DNA of 64,000 nt from Photobacterium sp. GJ3 (lineage in GTDB: Bacteria > Pseudomonadota > Gammaproteobacteria > Enterobacterales > Vibrionaceae). Location of the stretch: the NCBI RefSeq assembly GCF_018199995.1, contig NZ_CP073578.1:3472001-3536000 (forward strand), written 5' to 3'. Under the pieces are notes generated by a model, which saw nothing but the letters and a program-made list of their open reading frames with translations, searched no databases and was not told the origin of the DNA. Numbering within the stretch: the first letter of the stretch is position 1; each line of letters begins with the position of its first letter. Shown here piece after piece: positions 34,415 to 43,573 of this stretch. A program made the translations under genes and the position numbers.

Positions 34415-35677
34415 ATGAACGTGAAACATCTGAAAAAATCACTGATTGCAGCGGCTTTGGCCACATTCACGATGGGACAGTCACATGCCGGAAATGTGGA
34501 GGTTTTGCATTACTGGACTTCGGGTGGCGAAGCGGCGGCACTGGCCGTCCTGCAGAAAATGATGAAAGATGAAGGTCATACCTGGACGGACTTCGCTGTT
34601 GCCGGCGGTGGCGGTGAAACCGCGATGACCGTCCTGAAATCCCGGGCGATTTCAGGGAATCCGCCATCAGCATCCATGATCGCCGGGCCGGAAATTTCCC
34701 AGTGGGGCGATCTGGGCGTGCTGGCGAAGCTGGATACGGTTTCGGCCAGCGAGCGATGGGACCAGCTGCTGCCGCCTGTGGTCGCAGATATTCATAAATA
34801 TCAGGGCAGTTATGTGGCCGCGCCTGTGAATGTACACCGCATCAACTGGATGTGGATGAACAAGTCGATTCTAGATGAAGTGAACGGCGGCAAAGTCCCG
34901 CAAACCTGGGATGAGTTCTTCGCGTACATGGATAAAGCGAAGCAGTCCGGCTATGTGGCTTTTGCCCATGGCGGTCAGGATTGGCAGGATGCGACTGTGT
35001 TTGAGCAGGTGGCTTTAGGGGTGGGTGGCAATGAATGGTATCAGCAGGCTTTTGTTCAGCTCGACCCGAAAGCCTTGGGCTCCGACACCATGACGCAGGC
35101 CTTTGCCACCTTTAAAAAGCTGAAATCTTACATGGATCAGGGCATGCCAGGTCGTGACTGGAACCTGAGCACCAGCATGGTGATTGATGGCAAGGCCGCG
35201 GTTCAAATCATGGGGGACTGGGCCAAAGGGGAGTTCGCCGCTGCAGGCAAGCAACCCGGGAAAGACTATGTCTGCGCAGCTGTTCCAGGCACGCAGGATG
35301 CGTTCACCTTCAACGTGGATGCTTTCATGATGTTCAAGCAACAGGGCCAGGATGCTCAGGCAGCCCAGCAGGATCTCTCGCGACTGCTGATGTCTAAAGA
35401 TTTCCAGGAAGAATTTAACCTCAAGAAAGGCTCCATTCCGGCCCGTCCGGATGTATCGCTGGCACGCTTTGACAGCTGCGCCAAGCAATCCATGGCAGAC
35501 TTTCAGGCCAGTGCCAAGTCGGGCACGCTGGTGCCCAGTTTTGCCCACGCGATGGCCATGCAGCCAGAGGTCAGTGGCGCAGTCTACGATGTCGTGACGA
35601 ACTTCTTTAATGACAATGACATGAACGCCGCCGCGGCAACTCAGCGACTGGTTTCGGCCATTGAGTTGGTGAAGTAA
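34415..35677 (+). CDS. Periplasmic sugar-binding protein, Gts/Mal type
   Basis: 420 residues, family 1 solute-binding protein. A signal peptide (1-25, SHA cleavage) leads to VEVLHYWTSGGEAAAL and GGGGETAMTVLKSRAISGNPP, which closely resemble the Pseudomonas glucose-binding protein GtsA/GltB. This suggests a monosaccharide or small hexosamine ligand. With chitin/chitosan enzymes on both sides, glucosamine or its dimers are plausible. It is the first gene of the four-gene importer operon; RBS AGGGAG at 34399-34404. Confidence 0.87.
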   Translation: MNVKHLKKSLIAAALATFTMGQSHAGNVEVLHYWTSGGEAAALAVLQKMMKDEGHTWTDFAVAGGGGETAMTVLKSRAISGNPPSASMIAGPEISQWGDLGVLAKLDTVSASERWDQLLPPVVADIHKYQGSYVAAPVNVHRINWMWMNKSILDEVNGGKVPQTWDEFFAYMDKAKQSGYVAFAHGGQDWQDATVFEQVALGVGGNEWYQQAFVQLDPKALGSDTMTQAFATFKKLKSYMDQGMPGRDWNLSTSMVIDGKAAVQIMGDWAKGEFAAAGKQPGKDYVCAAVPGTQDAFTFNVDAFMMFKQQGQDAQAAQQDLSRLLMSKDFQEEFNLKKGSIPARPDVSLARFDSCAKQSMADFQASAKSGTLVPSFAHAMAMQPEVSGAVYDVVTNFFNDNDMNAAAATQRLVSAIELVK

Positions 35678-35745
35678 CCGCTTCCTGTGTCTGACCGGCA
35701 CCTTTGGCGTGCCGGTCAGCCTGCTTTTCAGACAAGAGTTTAGTT

Positions 35746-36675
35746 ATGACGACTGAAACCCAAGTTCAGCCTTTGCCTGAGGTTGCACCGCGTGACAGCC
35801 TGATCGATAAATTCCAGGCGGTGCTGCCGAAGCTGGTGCTGTCACCCTCTGTGTTGATCACTTTGATATTCACCTACGGCTTTATTCTCTGGTCGCTGGT
35901 GTTGTCGTTTACCAATTCCCGGATGCTGCCCAGTTACGACTGGGTTGGACTCAGTAATTACAGCAAGCTGTTCAGCATGGAACGCTGGACCGTGGCGTAT
36001 ACCAATCTGTTTATTTTCGGCGTGTTGTTCATTCTGATCGCCATCACGGTCGGAACCTTGCTGGCCATATTGCTCGATCAGAAAATCCGGGCAGAAGGGG
36101 CGCTGCGAACCATTTATCTTTATCCTTTTGCGTTGTCTCTCATTGTGACGGGAACGGCCTGGAAATGGATCCTGAACCCTGAAATCGGCATTGAGAAACT
36201 GATGCATGACTTTGGCTTCACCAGCTTTCAGTTCGACTGGCTGGTGGACAAAGATATGGCGATTTACACCATTGTGATTGCGGCGGTCTGGCAGGCCTCG
36301 GGCTTTGTGATGGCGATTATGCTGGCCGGTCTGCGCGGGGTTGATGGCTCGATCATCAAGGCAGCCCAGATTGACGGCGCCACCATGCCCACCATTTACC
36401 GGCGCATTATCCTGCCGATGATGCGACCCATCTTTTTCAGCTGTTTCATCATCCTGTCTCATCTGGCCATCAAGAGTTTTGATTTGGTGGTTGTACTGAC
36501 TTCGGGCGGACCGGGTTATGCCAGCGATCTGCCTGCCACCTTTATGTATCAGCATGCTTTTGGCCGGAATCAGATTGGGATCGGTTCGGCGAGTGCCATG
36601 ATCACGTTGATGGGCTTTATCGCCATTCTCATCCCTTACCTGTATTCAGAACTGAGGAAGAAAAAACATGGTTAA
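35746..36675 (+). CDS. Sugar ABC permease, GtsB/MalF type
   Basis: 309 residues with about six membrane segments and a MalF-like EAA loop (IIKAAQIDGATMPTIYRRIILP). It forms the channel with the next gene product. The ATG at 35746 was chosen because the protein then begins with a short soluble segment (MTTETQVQPLPEV) as in relatives. It overlaps the next gene by 8 bases, so translation is probably coupled. Confidence 0.88.
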   Translation: MTTETQVQPLPEVAPRDSLIDKFQAVLPKLVLSPSVLITLIFTYGFILWSLVLSFTNSRMLPSYDWVGLSNYSKLFSMERWTVAYTNLFIFGVLFILIAITVGTLLAILLDQKIRAEGALRTIYLYPFALSLIVTGTAWKWILNPEIGIEKLMHDFGFTSFQFDWLVDKDMAIYTIVIAAVWQASGFVMAIMLAGLRGVDGSIIKAAQIDGATMPTIYRRIILPMMRPIFFSCFIILSHLAIKSFDLVVVLTSGGPGYASDLPATFMYQHAFGRNQIGIGSASAMITLMGFIAILIPYLYSELRKKKHG

Positions 36676-37534
36676 TGTTTCCTGGAGCCAGCGCATGAAC
36701 CGTGCCCTGACCTATCTGGTCCTGGGAGCCTTTGCGGTGTACTTCCTGATGCCGCTGGTGGTGATGGTGTTCACCTCACTCAAAGACCTGGCTGAAATCC
36801 GCAGCGGAAATCTGGTGATGCCGCCGGAATCTCCGACGACAGAACCCTGGCAGAAAGCCTGGTCATCGGCCTGTACCGGGCTGAGCTGTGATGGCGTGGC
36901 CGCTTATTTCTGGAACTCCTTCCAGATCACCTTGCCAGCCGTGGTGCTGGCGTCGGCCATCGGGGCGGTGAATGGCTATGTGTTGTCGAAATGGCGTTTC
37001 CGGGGCAGTGAACTCTTTTTCGCCCTGATGCTGCTGGGTTGCTTTATTCCGTTTCAGGCGGTGTTGCTGCCGATGGCGCAGACGCTGGGCTATCTGGGAC
37101 TGGCGAACTCAGTGCCCGGGCTGATTCTGGTACACACCATTTATGGGATTCCCTTTACCACCCTGTTTTACCGGAACTATTACGTGGGACTGCCGGACGA
37201 GCTGATTTCGGCAGCCAAGCTGGATGGCGCCGGATTCTTTCAGACCTTCTATCACATCGTGCTGCCACTTTCCGGCCCGATTATTGTGGTCACGCTGATT
37301 TGGGAATTCACCAACATCTGGAACGATTTCCTGTTTGGCGTGGTGTACTCCGGCCCCGATTCACAGCCCATGACGGTTGCGCTGAATAATCTGGTGAACA
37401 CCAGCCATGGGGTGAAGGAATACAACGTGGATATGGCTGCCGCGATGATTGCGGCGATTCCGACCATTTTTGTTTACATCATTTCCGGTAAGTACTTCCT
37501 GCGTGGACTGGTTGCCGGTGCAGTCAAAGGATAA
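36668..37534 (+). CDS. Sugar ABC permease, GtsC/MalG type
   Basis: 288 residues with six membrane segments. The MalG-like EAA loop reads ELISAAKLDGAGFFQTFYHI. A Cys-containing periplasmic loop (SSACTGLSCDG, about 67-77) matches the long first loop of GtsC-type permeases. Its stop overlaps the start of the ATPase gene by one base, consistent with one operon. Confidence 0.88.
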   Translation: MVNVSWSQRMNRALTYLVLGAFAVYFLMPLVVMVFTSLKDLAEIRSGNLVMPPESPTTEPWQKAWSSACTGLSCDGVAAYFWNSFQITLPAVVLASAIGAVNGYVLSKWRFRGSELFFALMLLGCFIPFQAVLLPMAQTLGYLGLANSVPGLILVHTIYGIPFTTLFYRNYYVGLPDELISAAKLDGAGFFQTFYHIVLPLSGPIIVVTLIWEFTNIWNDFLFGVVYSGPDSQPMTVALNNLVNTSHGVKEYNVDMAAAMIAAIPTIFVYIISGKYFLRGLVAGAVKG

Positions 37535-38652
37535 TGACGATGTCGAGCTTACATATCAAAGCTGTTAATAAGCATTACGGCGACTATCACGCGCTGAAGA
37601 ATATAGACATTCAAATCGACAGCGGTGAGTTTCTGGTGCTGGTCGGGCCCTCCGGCTGTGGAAAATCAACCCTGATGAATACCATTGCCGGACTGGATCA
37701 GATCAGTGAAGGGGCCATTTTGATTGGCGATCAGGAGGTCACACAACTGTCTCCGAAAGACCGGGATATTGCGATGGTTTTCCAGTCCTACGCGTTGTAT
37801 CCGAGCATGACAGTGCGGCGCAACATCGCCTTCGGCCTGGAAATGCGCAAGGTGTCGCCAGAGCAGATTGCACAGGAGGTGGACCGGGTGGCCCGGCTGC
37901 TGCAAATCGATCATCTGCTGGAGCGCAAGCCTGCGGAACTGTCCGGCGGGCAGCGTCAGCGGGTCGCCATGGGACGGGCACTGGCGCGGGAGCCGAAGAT
38001 TTATCTGTTCGATGAACCGCTCAGTAATCTGGATGCCAAGCTGCGGGTGGAGATGCGCACCGAAATTAAAAAGCTGCACCAGCGGCTGAAAACCACCATC
38101 GTTTATGTCACCCATGATCAGATTGAGGCCATGACACTGGCCGACCGGATTGCCGTGATGAAAGATGGCGTGTTACTCCAGCTCGCCAGCCCGGAGCAGA
38201 TTTACAACAATCCAGTGAATATGTTTGTCGCAGGATTCATGGGCTCACCGTCGATGAACTTTGTCCGCAGCCATCTGCGCAGTCTGAACGACGGCTTTGC
38301 GGTTGAACTGGTGAACCGGGACGGGGAGCGGCATCTGATCCCGTTGCCGGATCGCGGAAAAGCGTTGTCCGATTGGGTCAACCGGGAAGTGATTCTCGGC
38401 ATCCGTCCGGAGCAGATCCGTCAGGCCAGTGATTCACCGGCCGGGGCTTATGAGGGGCATCTCACGACGGTGCTGGATGTCGTGGAACCGACCGGCGCCG
38501 ATACGCTGGTGGTGACGCAGCTCAATGATCAGGAGGTCACGGCGCGGCTGGATCCGGAAAGTCATCCGGTGCCGGGCTGTCCGTTCCGGCTGTCGGTCGA
38601 TTTAAGCAAAGCGGTGCTGTTTGATCCCCAGTCGGAGGATCGCATTCATTAA
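37534..38652 (+). CDS. Sugar ABC ATPase, MalK/UgpC type
   Basis: 372 residues. An N-terminal ATPase domain with Walker A GPSGCGKST (38-46), signature ELSGGQRQRV and Walker B LFDEPLSNLDA. A C-terminal MalK-type OB domain (about 235-372, VILGIRPEQI) can take part in regulation in this family. It energises the two permeases encoded before it. It is the last gene of the operon and is followed by a terminator. Confidence 0.9.
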   Translation: MTMSSLHIKAVNKHYGDYHALKNIDIQIDSGEFLVLVGPSGCGKSTLMNTIAGLDQISEGAILIGDQEVTQLSPKDRDIAMVFQSYALYPSMTVRRNIAFGLEMRKVSPEQIAQEVDRVARLLQIDHLLERKPAELSGGQRQRVAMGRALAREPKIYLFDEPLSNLDAKLRVEMRTEIKKLHQRLKTTIVYVTHDQIEAMTLADRIAVMKDGVLLQLASPEQIYNNPVNMFVAGFMGSPSMNFVRSHLRSLNDGFAVELVNRDGERHLIPLPDRGKALSDWVNREVILGIRPEQIRQASDSPAGAYEGHLTTVLDVVEPTGADTLVVTQLNDQEVTARLDPESHPVPGCPFRLSVDLSKAVLFDPQSEDRIH

Positions 38653-38682
38653 GTGTTGAGTAGGGTATCTTCGTCAATTGAC

Positions 38683-38708
38683 ACGCCTCCTTCGGGAGGC
38701 GTTTTTTT
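38683..38708 (+). terminator. Sugar-importer operon terminator
   Basis: ACGCCTCC TTC GGGAGGCGT followed by a T run. Confidence 0.88.
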
Positions 38709-38757
38709 ATGCCCGGACCATAAATGATCGGATTGTAAATTAAATTTAATCCAGTGC

Positions 38758-38810
38758 TAACAATGCCTTACTGTATGTTACGTGACTCTGTTCTGAGAGG
38801 GGCGAATACT
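38758..38810 (+). promoter_or_regulatory. Promoter of the second deacetylase gene with tandem TTAC repeats
   Basis: TAAC (38758), TTAC (38768) and TTAC (38778) repeat every 10 bases. They run into GTGACT (38782-38787), then 17 bases to AATACT (38805-38810). The block TTAC-N6-TTACGTGACT is the same as at 29369-29388, while flanking DNA differs. It lies about 95 bases before the gene start. Confidence 0.6.
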
Positions 38811-38905
38811 GGTTGTGTGGATGTTTATCCATTTCCGGATGCTGCGATTGTGTGGTGAATGTGGCCTCCGGACCTTTCATTCAATCAGACAGAAAAGGAT
38901 TTGTT

Positions 38906-40531
38906 ATGAACAAATTGTTGACCGGTGCGGTGTTTTCCGCGCTGGCGATGACCGCCAATGTGCAGGCTGCTGATCAGCTGGCACCCTCTACGATGCCTCC
39001 CGGTGGTTTACTGCCGAGTGAAGTCCCAATGTTTGTGTCATTTGGTTTTGATGATAACGGATATTCGGGTTATCCGGAGGTCGGCCGAGGTGCCGGCGGG
39101 ATGAAATGGGCGATTGATATGCTCAAGAACCGCACCAATCCGGCCGGGACGGGAAATCCACTGACCTTTGATGGCGCGCCGACCCGGGTGACGTTTTTCC
39201 AGACCTGTGTGTACGCATCCAGCTGGCTGGCGGAATCCCCGGTTTGGGTGAAGAAAGCCTGGCGTGAGGCTTATATGGATGGCCATGAGATCGGGAACCA
39301 TACCGTCACCCATGCCGAAGGTGGTCGTCAGCGCAGCGAAGCGGACTGGTTCAAAGAGATTGATGATTGTAACAAGTTCCTGACGCAGCCCTTTGATCCG
39401 AATGAAGTCACTCATTCTCCGGATCCGACTAAGGGAATCGGGATTCCTGCGTCGGAGATCACTGGCTTCCGTGCACCTTTCCTGGAATTTAATGACAACA
39501 CTTTCAAAGCCATGATCAGCGCCGGGATCACTTATGACGTGAGTATTCAGGAAGGTTTCCAGGCTGATCAGTTCGGCGGCGATCACTACTGGCCGTATAC
39601 GCTGGACTTCGGCAGCCCGGGCAATGACACGCTCGTCTCCTGGGGGAACTCAGAGCCGATCAGCACGTATCCGGGATTCTGGGAAATTCCTGTCTATCCG
39701 TTCATCGTGCCGGATGATGCGACGGCGCCACAGTACGGGATTAACTACTCCCTGCGTGACAAAGCAGCAGCTGCGGCAAACTGGTTCAACAAAGAGAACG
39801 GCAAGATCACGGGCTTCGACTACAACCTGTTCTATACCTATAAGTTCAACAAGGCCGAGCTGCTGGCGACGATGAAGTACACGCTGGATCAGCGTCTGGC
39901 CGGAAACCGTTCGCCCATGATGCTGGGTGCGCACACCGATATGTTCCACGATCTCAAAAGTGCTGATGCGCCCATGCGCCGCGAAGTGCTGGAAGAGTTT
40001 CTGGATTATGCACTGAGCAAGCCGGAAGTCCGTATCGTGCGTTACGATCAGCTGATTGCCTGGATGAAAAACCCAGTCGCGCTGGATACACAGGGGCCGC
40101 AGTATTTCCGTCTGAGTGCTTCTGTGGTGGGGCATCCCGTGGATGGCGGCAGCTGCACCGAACCGGCCTGGAGTGCGACCAATGAATATACTGGCGGCAG
40201 CCGGGTATCGCACAACGGAAACGTCTGGGAAGCTTCCTGGTGGACCAAAGGGGAAGAACCTGGCGCGTCAACCTGGGGCCCATGGCAGGGTAAAGGCCTG
40301 TGTGATACTTCGACGATCCGCTACTTCGGGACCGTCAGCCCAACAGGCACCAGTATGATTGCCGAAGGCCAAAGCCAGGTGTACACCCTGACGCCGGAAG
40401 CTGGCTATCAGGTGGAGTACATTGAACTGGACGGTGTCCGTCAGCAACTGGGTGCACCGGGCAGCTTTACGCTTGGGCCTGTCAGTGCCGACATGAATCT
40501 GGTGGTTTCCTTTGGGCCAGCGCAGCAGTAA
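38906..40531 (+). CDS. Secreted chitin-oligosaccharide deacetylase (CE4) with CBM5/12
   Basis: 541 residues. Signal peptide (1-22, VQA cleavage), CE4/NodB domain (about 40-400), CBM5/12 (417-466), one short beta repeat (about 470-540). Metal and catalytic residues: Asp 49-50 (GFDDN), His 132 and 136 (HTVTH), Arg 189 (RAPF), His 343 (GAHTDMF). The layout agrees with Vibrio chitin-oligosaccharide deacetylases, which act on the GlcNAc disaccharide. It is clearly a paralogue of the CE4-to-CBM half of the fused enzyme at 29561: both have RTNPAGTGNPLT and TGFDYNL...KYTLDQRL. ATG 38906 follows AAGGA at 38895-38899. It is monocistronic with the same promoter type as the fusion gene. Confidence 0.9.
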   Translation: MNKLLTGAVFSALAMTANVQAADQLAPSTMPPGGLLPSEVPMFVSFGFDDNGYSGYPEVGRGAGGMKWAIDMLKNRTNPAGTGNPLTFDGAPTRVTFFQTCVYASSWLAESPVWVKKAWREAYMDGHEIGNHTVTHAEGGRQRSEADWFKEIDDCNKFLTQPFDPNEVTHSPDPTKGIGIPASEITGFRAPFLEFNDNTFKAMISAGITYDVSIQEGFQADQFGGDHYWPYTLDFGSPGNDTLVSWGNSEPISTYPGFWEIPVYPFIVPDDATAPQYGINYSLRDKAAAAANWFNKENGKITGFDYNLFYTYKFNKAELLATMKYTLDQRLAGNRSPMMLGAHTDMFHDLKSADAPMRREVLEEFLDYALSKPEVRIVRYDQLIAWMKNPVALDTQGPQYFRLSASVVGHPVDGGSCTEPAWSATNEYTGGSRVSHNGNVWEASWWTKGEEPGASTWGPWQGKGLCDTSTIRYFGTVSPTGTSMIAEGQSQVYTLTPEAGYQVEYIELDGVRQQLGAPGSFTLGPVSADMNLVVSFGPAQQ

Positions 40532-40547
40532 CTGAGTCTCGGAAAAG

Positions 40548-40577
40548 AAAAAAGCGGCTGTTTCAGCCGCTTTTTTT
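40548..40577. terminator. Bidirectional terminator
   Basis: AAAAAAGCGGCTG TTT CAGCCGCTTTTTTT between two converging genes. Confidence 0.9.
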
Positions 40578-40599
40578 GATGGGGTTGGATTGGCCGTGA

Positions 40600-41967
40600 T
40601 TAGAAAATCAGGTGCGCAATCAGTGCGATGACCGGCAGGGTTACCAGTGTACGCAGAATGAAAATCATAAACAGTTCCCAGGCTTTTACCGGGATCTTAC
40701 TGCCCAGCAGCAGGGCACCGATTTCAGACATGTAAATCAGCTGGGTGACAGACAACGCCGCAATCACAAAGCGGGTCAGGTCGCTCTGAATGTCACCGGC
40801 CAGAATCGCTGGCAGGAACATGTCAGCAAAGCCAACCACGATCGTTTTCGATGCTTCCGTTGCTTCCGGGATCTGTAACAGTTCCAGCAGCGGAATGAAC
40901 GGCATGCCCAGCCAGTTAAAGACGGGGGTGTATTCCGCCACAATCAGGGCCAGCGTACCGATGGCCATGACCACAGGCAGAACACCGAAGACCATATCAA
41001 TGGCTGCTTTCACGCCGTCATTGACGACTTTCCGCAGGCTGGTCACTTTACCGGCACGCTCAAAGGCTTTTTCCAGACCATAGCTCATCACGGTGTGACC
41101 GTTTGGCAGGGCATCCATATCTTTTTCGAGCGGTGTGCCGCAAACATATTCGTCACGCTTACGGCTCAGTGGCGGCAAACGCGGCACAATGATCGCCGCA
41201 GCAATGCCTGCCAGACACACGGTGGCGTAGAACGGCAGGAACATGTGCTCCAGTTTCACCTGTGCCAGAACCACCAGGCTGAAGGTGATCGAAACGGCAG
41301 AGAAGGTGGTACCAATCACGGCGGCTTCACGCTTGGTGTAAAAGCCTTCTTCATATTGTTTGCTGGTCAGCAGCACGCCCACACTGCCATCCGCCAGCCA
41401 GGAAGCCATACAGTCGATCGCAGAACGGCCCGGCAGTCGGAACAGCGGACGCATGATTTTCGTCAGCATCGCGCCAAAGAATTCCAGCAAACCAAAGTTC
41501 GTCAGCAGGGGCAGGAAGAAGCCTGCACACAGGAATACAGCAAAGAGAACGGGCAGCAGATCGTTCAGAACCAGACCGCCCGTATTGCCATTATAAATTG
41601 CCGCCGGACCGACTTCGAAAAAAGTCAGGTTCGCAAAAATGGCACCCAGGACTTGAACGATGAACCAAGGCAGGCTTGGTTTGAACAGATTGGCAATAAA
41701 AGGTTTACGTTCAACGAAACGGGGGTTGGTCAGACGCACCAGCACTGAGCACAGTGCAGTCAGCGTAATGACTGCGGTAACAATCGCGGTCAGGCTGCCT
41801 TCAAACAGACTCTGAATGGCTTTTGCCATCAGTGCGATTGGGATGGTGATCTCGCCATTCACGCTGATTGGCGCCATAAACAGCAGCACACCCAGCAGGG
41901 AAGGAAGAATAAACATGAGCCAGGGCGCTTTACGCTTCTTTGCGCCAGTTATCACTTGTTCTGACAT
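40600..41967 (-). CDS. YjiH-family membrane protein with nucleoside-recognition (Gate) domains
   Basis: 455 residues with about ten membrane segments. It resembles YjiH, whose two halves carry Gate domains (SAIDCMASWLADGSVGVLL in the first; VVGFADMFLPAILAG in the second). Such proteins are thought to transport small solutes, but the substrate is not known. RBS AAAGGT precedes the ATG. It stands alone with its own promoter in 41968-42328. Confidence 0.8.
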   Translation of the reverse strand: MSEQVITGAKKRKAPWLMFILPSLLGVLLFMAPISVNGEITIPIALMAKAIQSLFEGSLTAIVTAVITLTALCSVLVRLTNPRFVERKPFIANLFKPSLPWFIVQVLGAIFANLTFFEVGPAAIYNGNTGGLVLNDLLPVLFAVFLCAGFFLPLLTNFGLLEFFGAMLTKIMRPLFRLPGRSAIDCMASWLADGSVGVLLTSKQYEEGFYTKREAAVIGTTFSAVSITFSLVVLAQVKLEHMFLPFYATVCLAGIAAAIIVPRLPPLSRKRDEYVCGTPLEKDMDALPNGHTVMSYGLEKAFERAGKVTSLRKVVNDGVKAAIDMVFGVLPVVMAIGTLALIVAEYTPVFNWLGMPFIPLLELLQIPEATEASKTIVVGFADMFLPAILAGDIQSDLTRFVIAALSVTQLIYMSEIGALLLGSKIPVKAWELFMIFILRTLVTLPVIALIAHLIF

Positions 41968-42328
41968 GATTGACCTTTAAGTAACTGATACAACGTGTTT
42001 TTATCCGGACTAAGTGAATAAGTTCGGCATAAACATGCAGTTATTATTCATATTATCGCTAAAAGGTTACATTTTTTATCACTGCGATGGAATACTTTGC
42101 TGAAAGAATCATCTAATTATTCATTGTAAATTAGAGGTTATGATAAGTAACTCACGTTTAACAAAGATAGATCTTGAATTACATTCTGTGGTGGTATGAC
42201 CCCCTGAGGCCGGATTTGGGCAGGATGTCACCGTTACGGATATTGTCATTGTTTAGCCGATTTTCGCTTATATAATGACCCCTGCTTTAATACTTTTTTG
42301 ACAAACTCATAGCAAGTAATTACAAAAA
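41968..42328. other. Divergent promoter region, AT-rich
   Basis: About 360 bp between two divergent genes. It is AT-rich and must carry both promoters. I found neither a palindrome nor the TTAC repeats seen at the chitin genes. Confidence 0.4.
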
Positions 42329-43573
42329 ATGATGAAAATACAATTGCAGGGACTCTCACTCGCGGTGGCTGCGGCATTGTCCGTGAGTTCTTTTTCTACT
42401 CAGGCTGCTGTGAACGGTGCGGATGCCAGAAGTGTCGCCATGGGTGGCACTGGGGTGGCTTCTGCCAGCTACCTGACAGCCAGCTTTTATAATCCGGCAC
42501 TGGTTGCCCATTACGATAAAAACGATGATTTTGGTGTGCTGCTGCCTGCGGTCGGTGTCAGCCTTCACGATCCGGACGACCTGAATCAGAAAGTGGATGA
42601 CTTTCAGGATGTGAATGATCAACTGGAAGCGGCGATCAACAACAGTGGTGGTGCACCGGTTTCTGACGCCTTGGTGAATCAGTGGAAAGCAGCGCTGATG
42701 GCGCTGGACGAAGGCAAGCTGAAAGCAGACCTGAGTGTCGGCGCTGCGGTTGCGGTGCCGAACCGTTATCTGAGCATGAACCTGTTTACACAGGCGCAGA
42801 TTGTCAGTCTGGCGAAAGCGAACATTGACCCGGCTGATCTGGCGGGTGTTGATGGCAGTCATCCACCGGATCTGGATAACCTGCAGTCCGATGTGCTGGG
42901 CATCGGCGGCGGTATTGTGGATGTGGGTCTGGCCATGGGGAAATCATTTGCGATTCCAACGGTGTCTTTACCTGAGCAGACTGTTTCTGTCGGCCTGTCA
43001 CCAAAAATTCAGCAGCTGATTGCAGTCAGTTTCCAAAACACGGTGAGTCAGTTTGATGACAGTGACTTCAGCTTTGAAGATGAGTACCGTGATGACACGG
43101 CATTTAACCTGGACTTCGGTCTGGCGTATCAGCCAATGCCATCAGTAACCGTTGGTTTCAGTGGCCGGAACCTGTTCAAACAAGAACTGGAAACCAACAC
43201 GCCGGCATCTCCGGCGGGTCTGGCGGGTAAATTCACCAGCAAAACCTTACTGGTTGAGCCGAAATACACCCTGGGCGTTGCCTATGAAAACAGCTGGTTT
43301 ACTGCCGCTGCGGATGTGGATCTGAACGAACAGAAATATTTCAAAGAGTTTGATCTGGCGACTCAGTATGCCCGCTTGGGGATGGAGCTGAACGGTTGGG
43401 ATTGGATTCAGCTGCGTGCCGGTTATAGCCTGAGTCTGACCGATTCTGCGGAAGACACGGTCAGTGCCGGCTTGGGTCTGAGTCCGTTCGGTGTGGTGGC
43501 GGTTGATCTGGCGCTGCAATATGGTCAGGACAATAACTACGGCGGTGCGCTGCAGTTCGCCTTTACCATGTAA
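42329..43573 (+). CDS. Outer-membrane beta-barrel protein, TraF family (PF13729)
   Basis: 414 residues. A signal peptide (MMKIQLQGLSLAVAAALSVSS to TQA, about 1-26) is followed by VNGADARSVAMGGTGVASA and FYNPALVA, the start pattern of FadL-like and TraF-family barrels. It ends in an aromatic C-terminus (LQFAFTM), as outer-membrane proteins do. The family is often annotated as a conjugal transfer protein, but no conjugation genes are near and chromosomal Vibrio members are common. Function is unknown; a pore or transport role is possible. The palindromic repeat touches its stop codon. Confidence 0.75.
   Translation: MMKIQLQGLSLAVAAALSVSSFSTQAAVNGADARSVAMGGTGVASASYLTASFYNPALVAHYDKNDDFGVLLPAVGVSLHDPDDLNQKVDDFQDVNDQLEAAINNSGGAPVSDALVNQWKAALMALDEGKLKADLSVGAAVAVPNRYLSMNLFTQAQIVSLAKANIDPADLAGVDGSHPPDLDNLQSDVLGIGGGIVDVGLAMGKSFAIPTVSLPEQTVSVGLSPKIQQLIAVSFQNTVSQFDDSDFSFEDEYRDDTAFNLDFGLAYQPMPSVTVGFSGRNLFKQELETNTPASPAGLAGKFTSKTLLVEPKYTLGVAYENSWFTAAADVDLNEQKYFKEFDLATQYARLGMELNGWDWIQLRAGYSLSLTDSAEDTVSAGLGLSPFGVVAVDLALQYGQDNNYGGALQFAFTM

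Noticed and set aside
42329..43573. Conjugation gene because of the TraF family name
   Set aside because: No other transfer genes are present; the protein is an outer-membrane barrel found on chromosomes.
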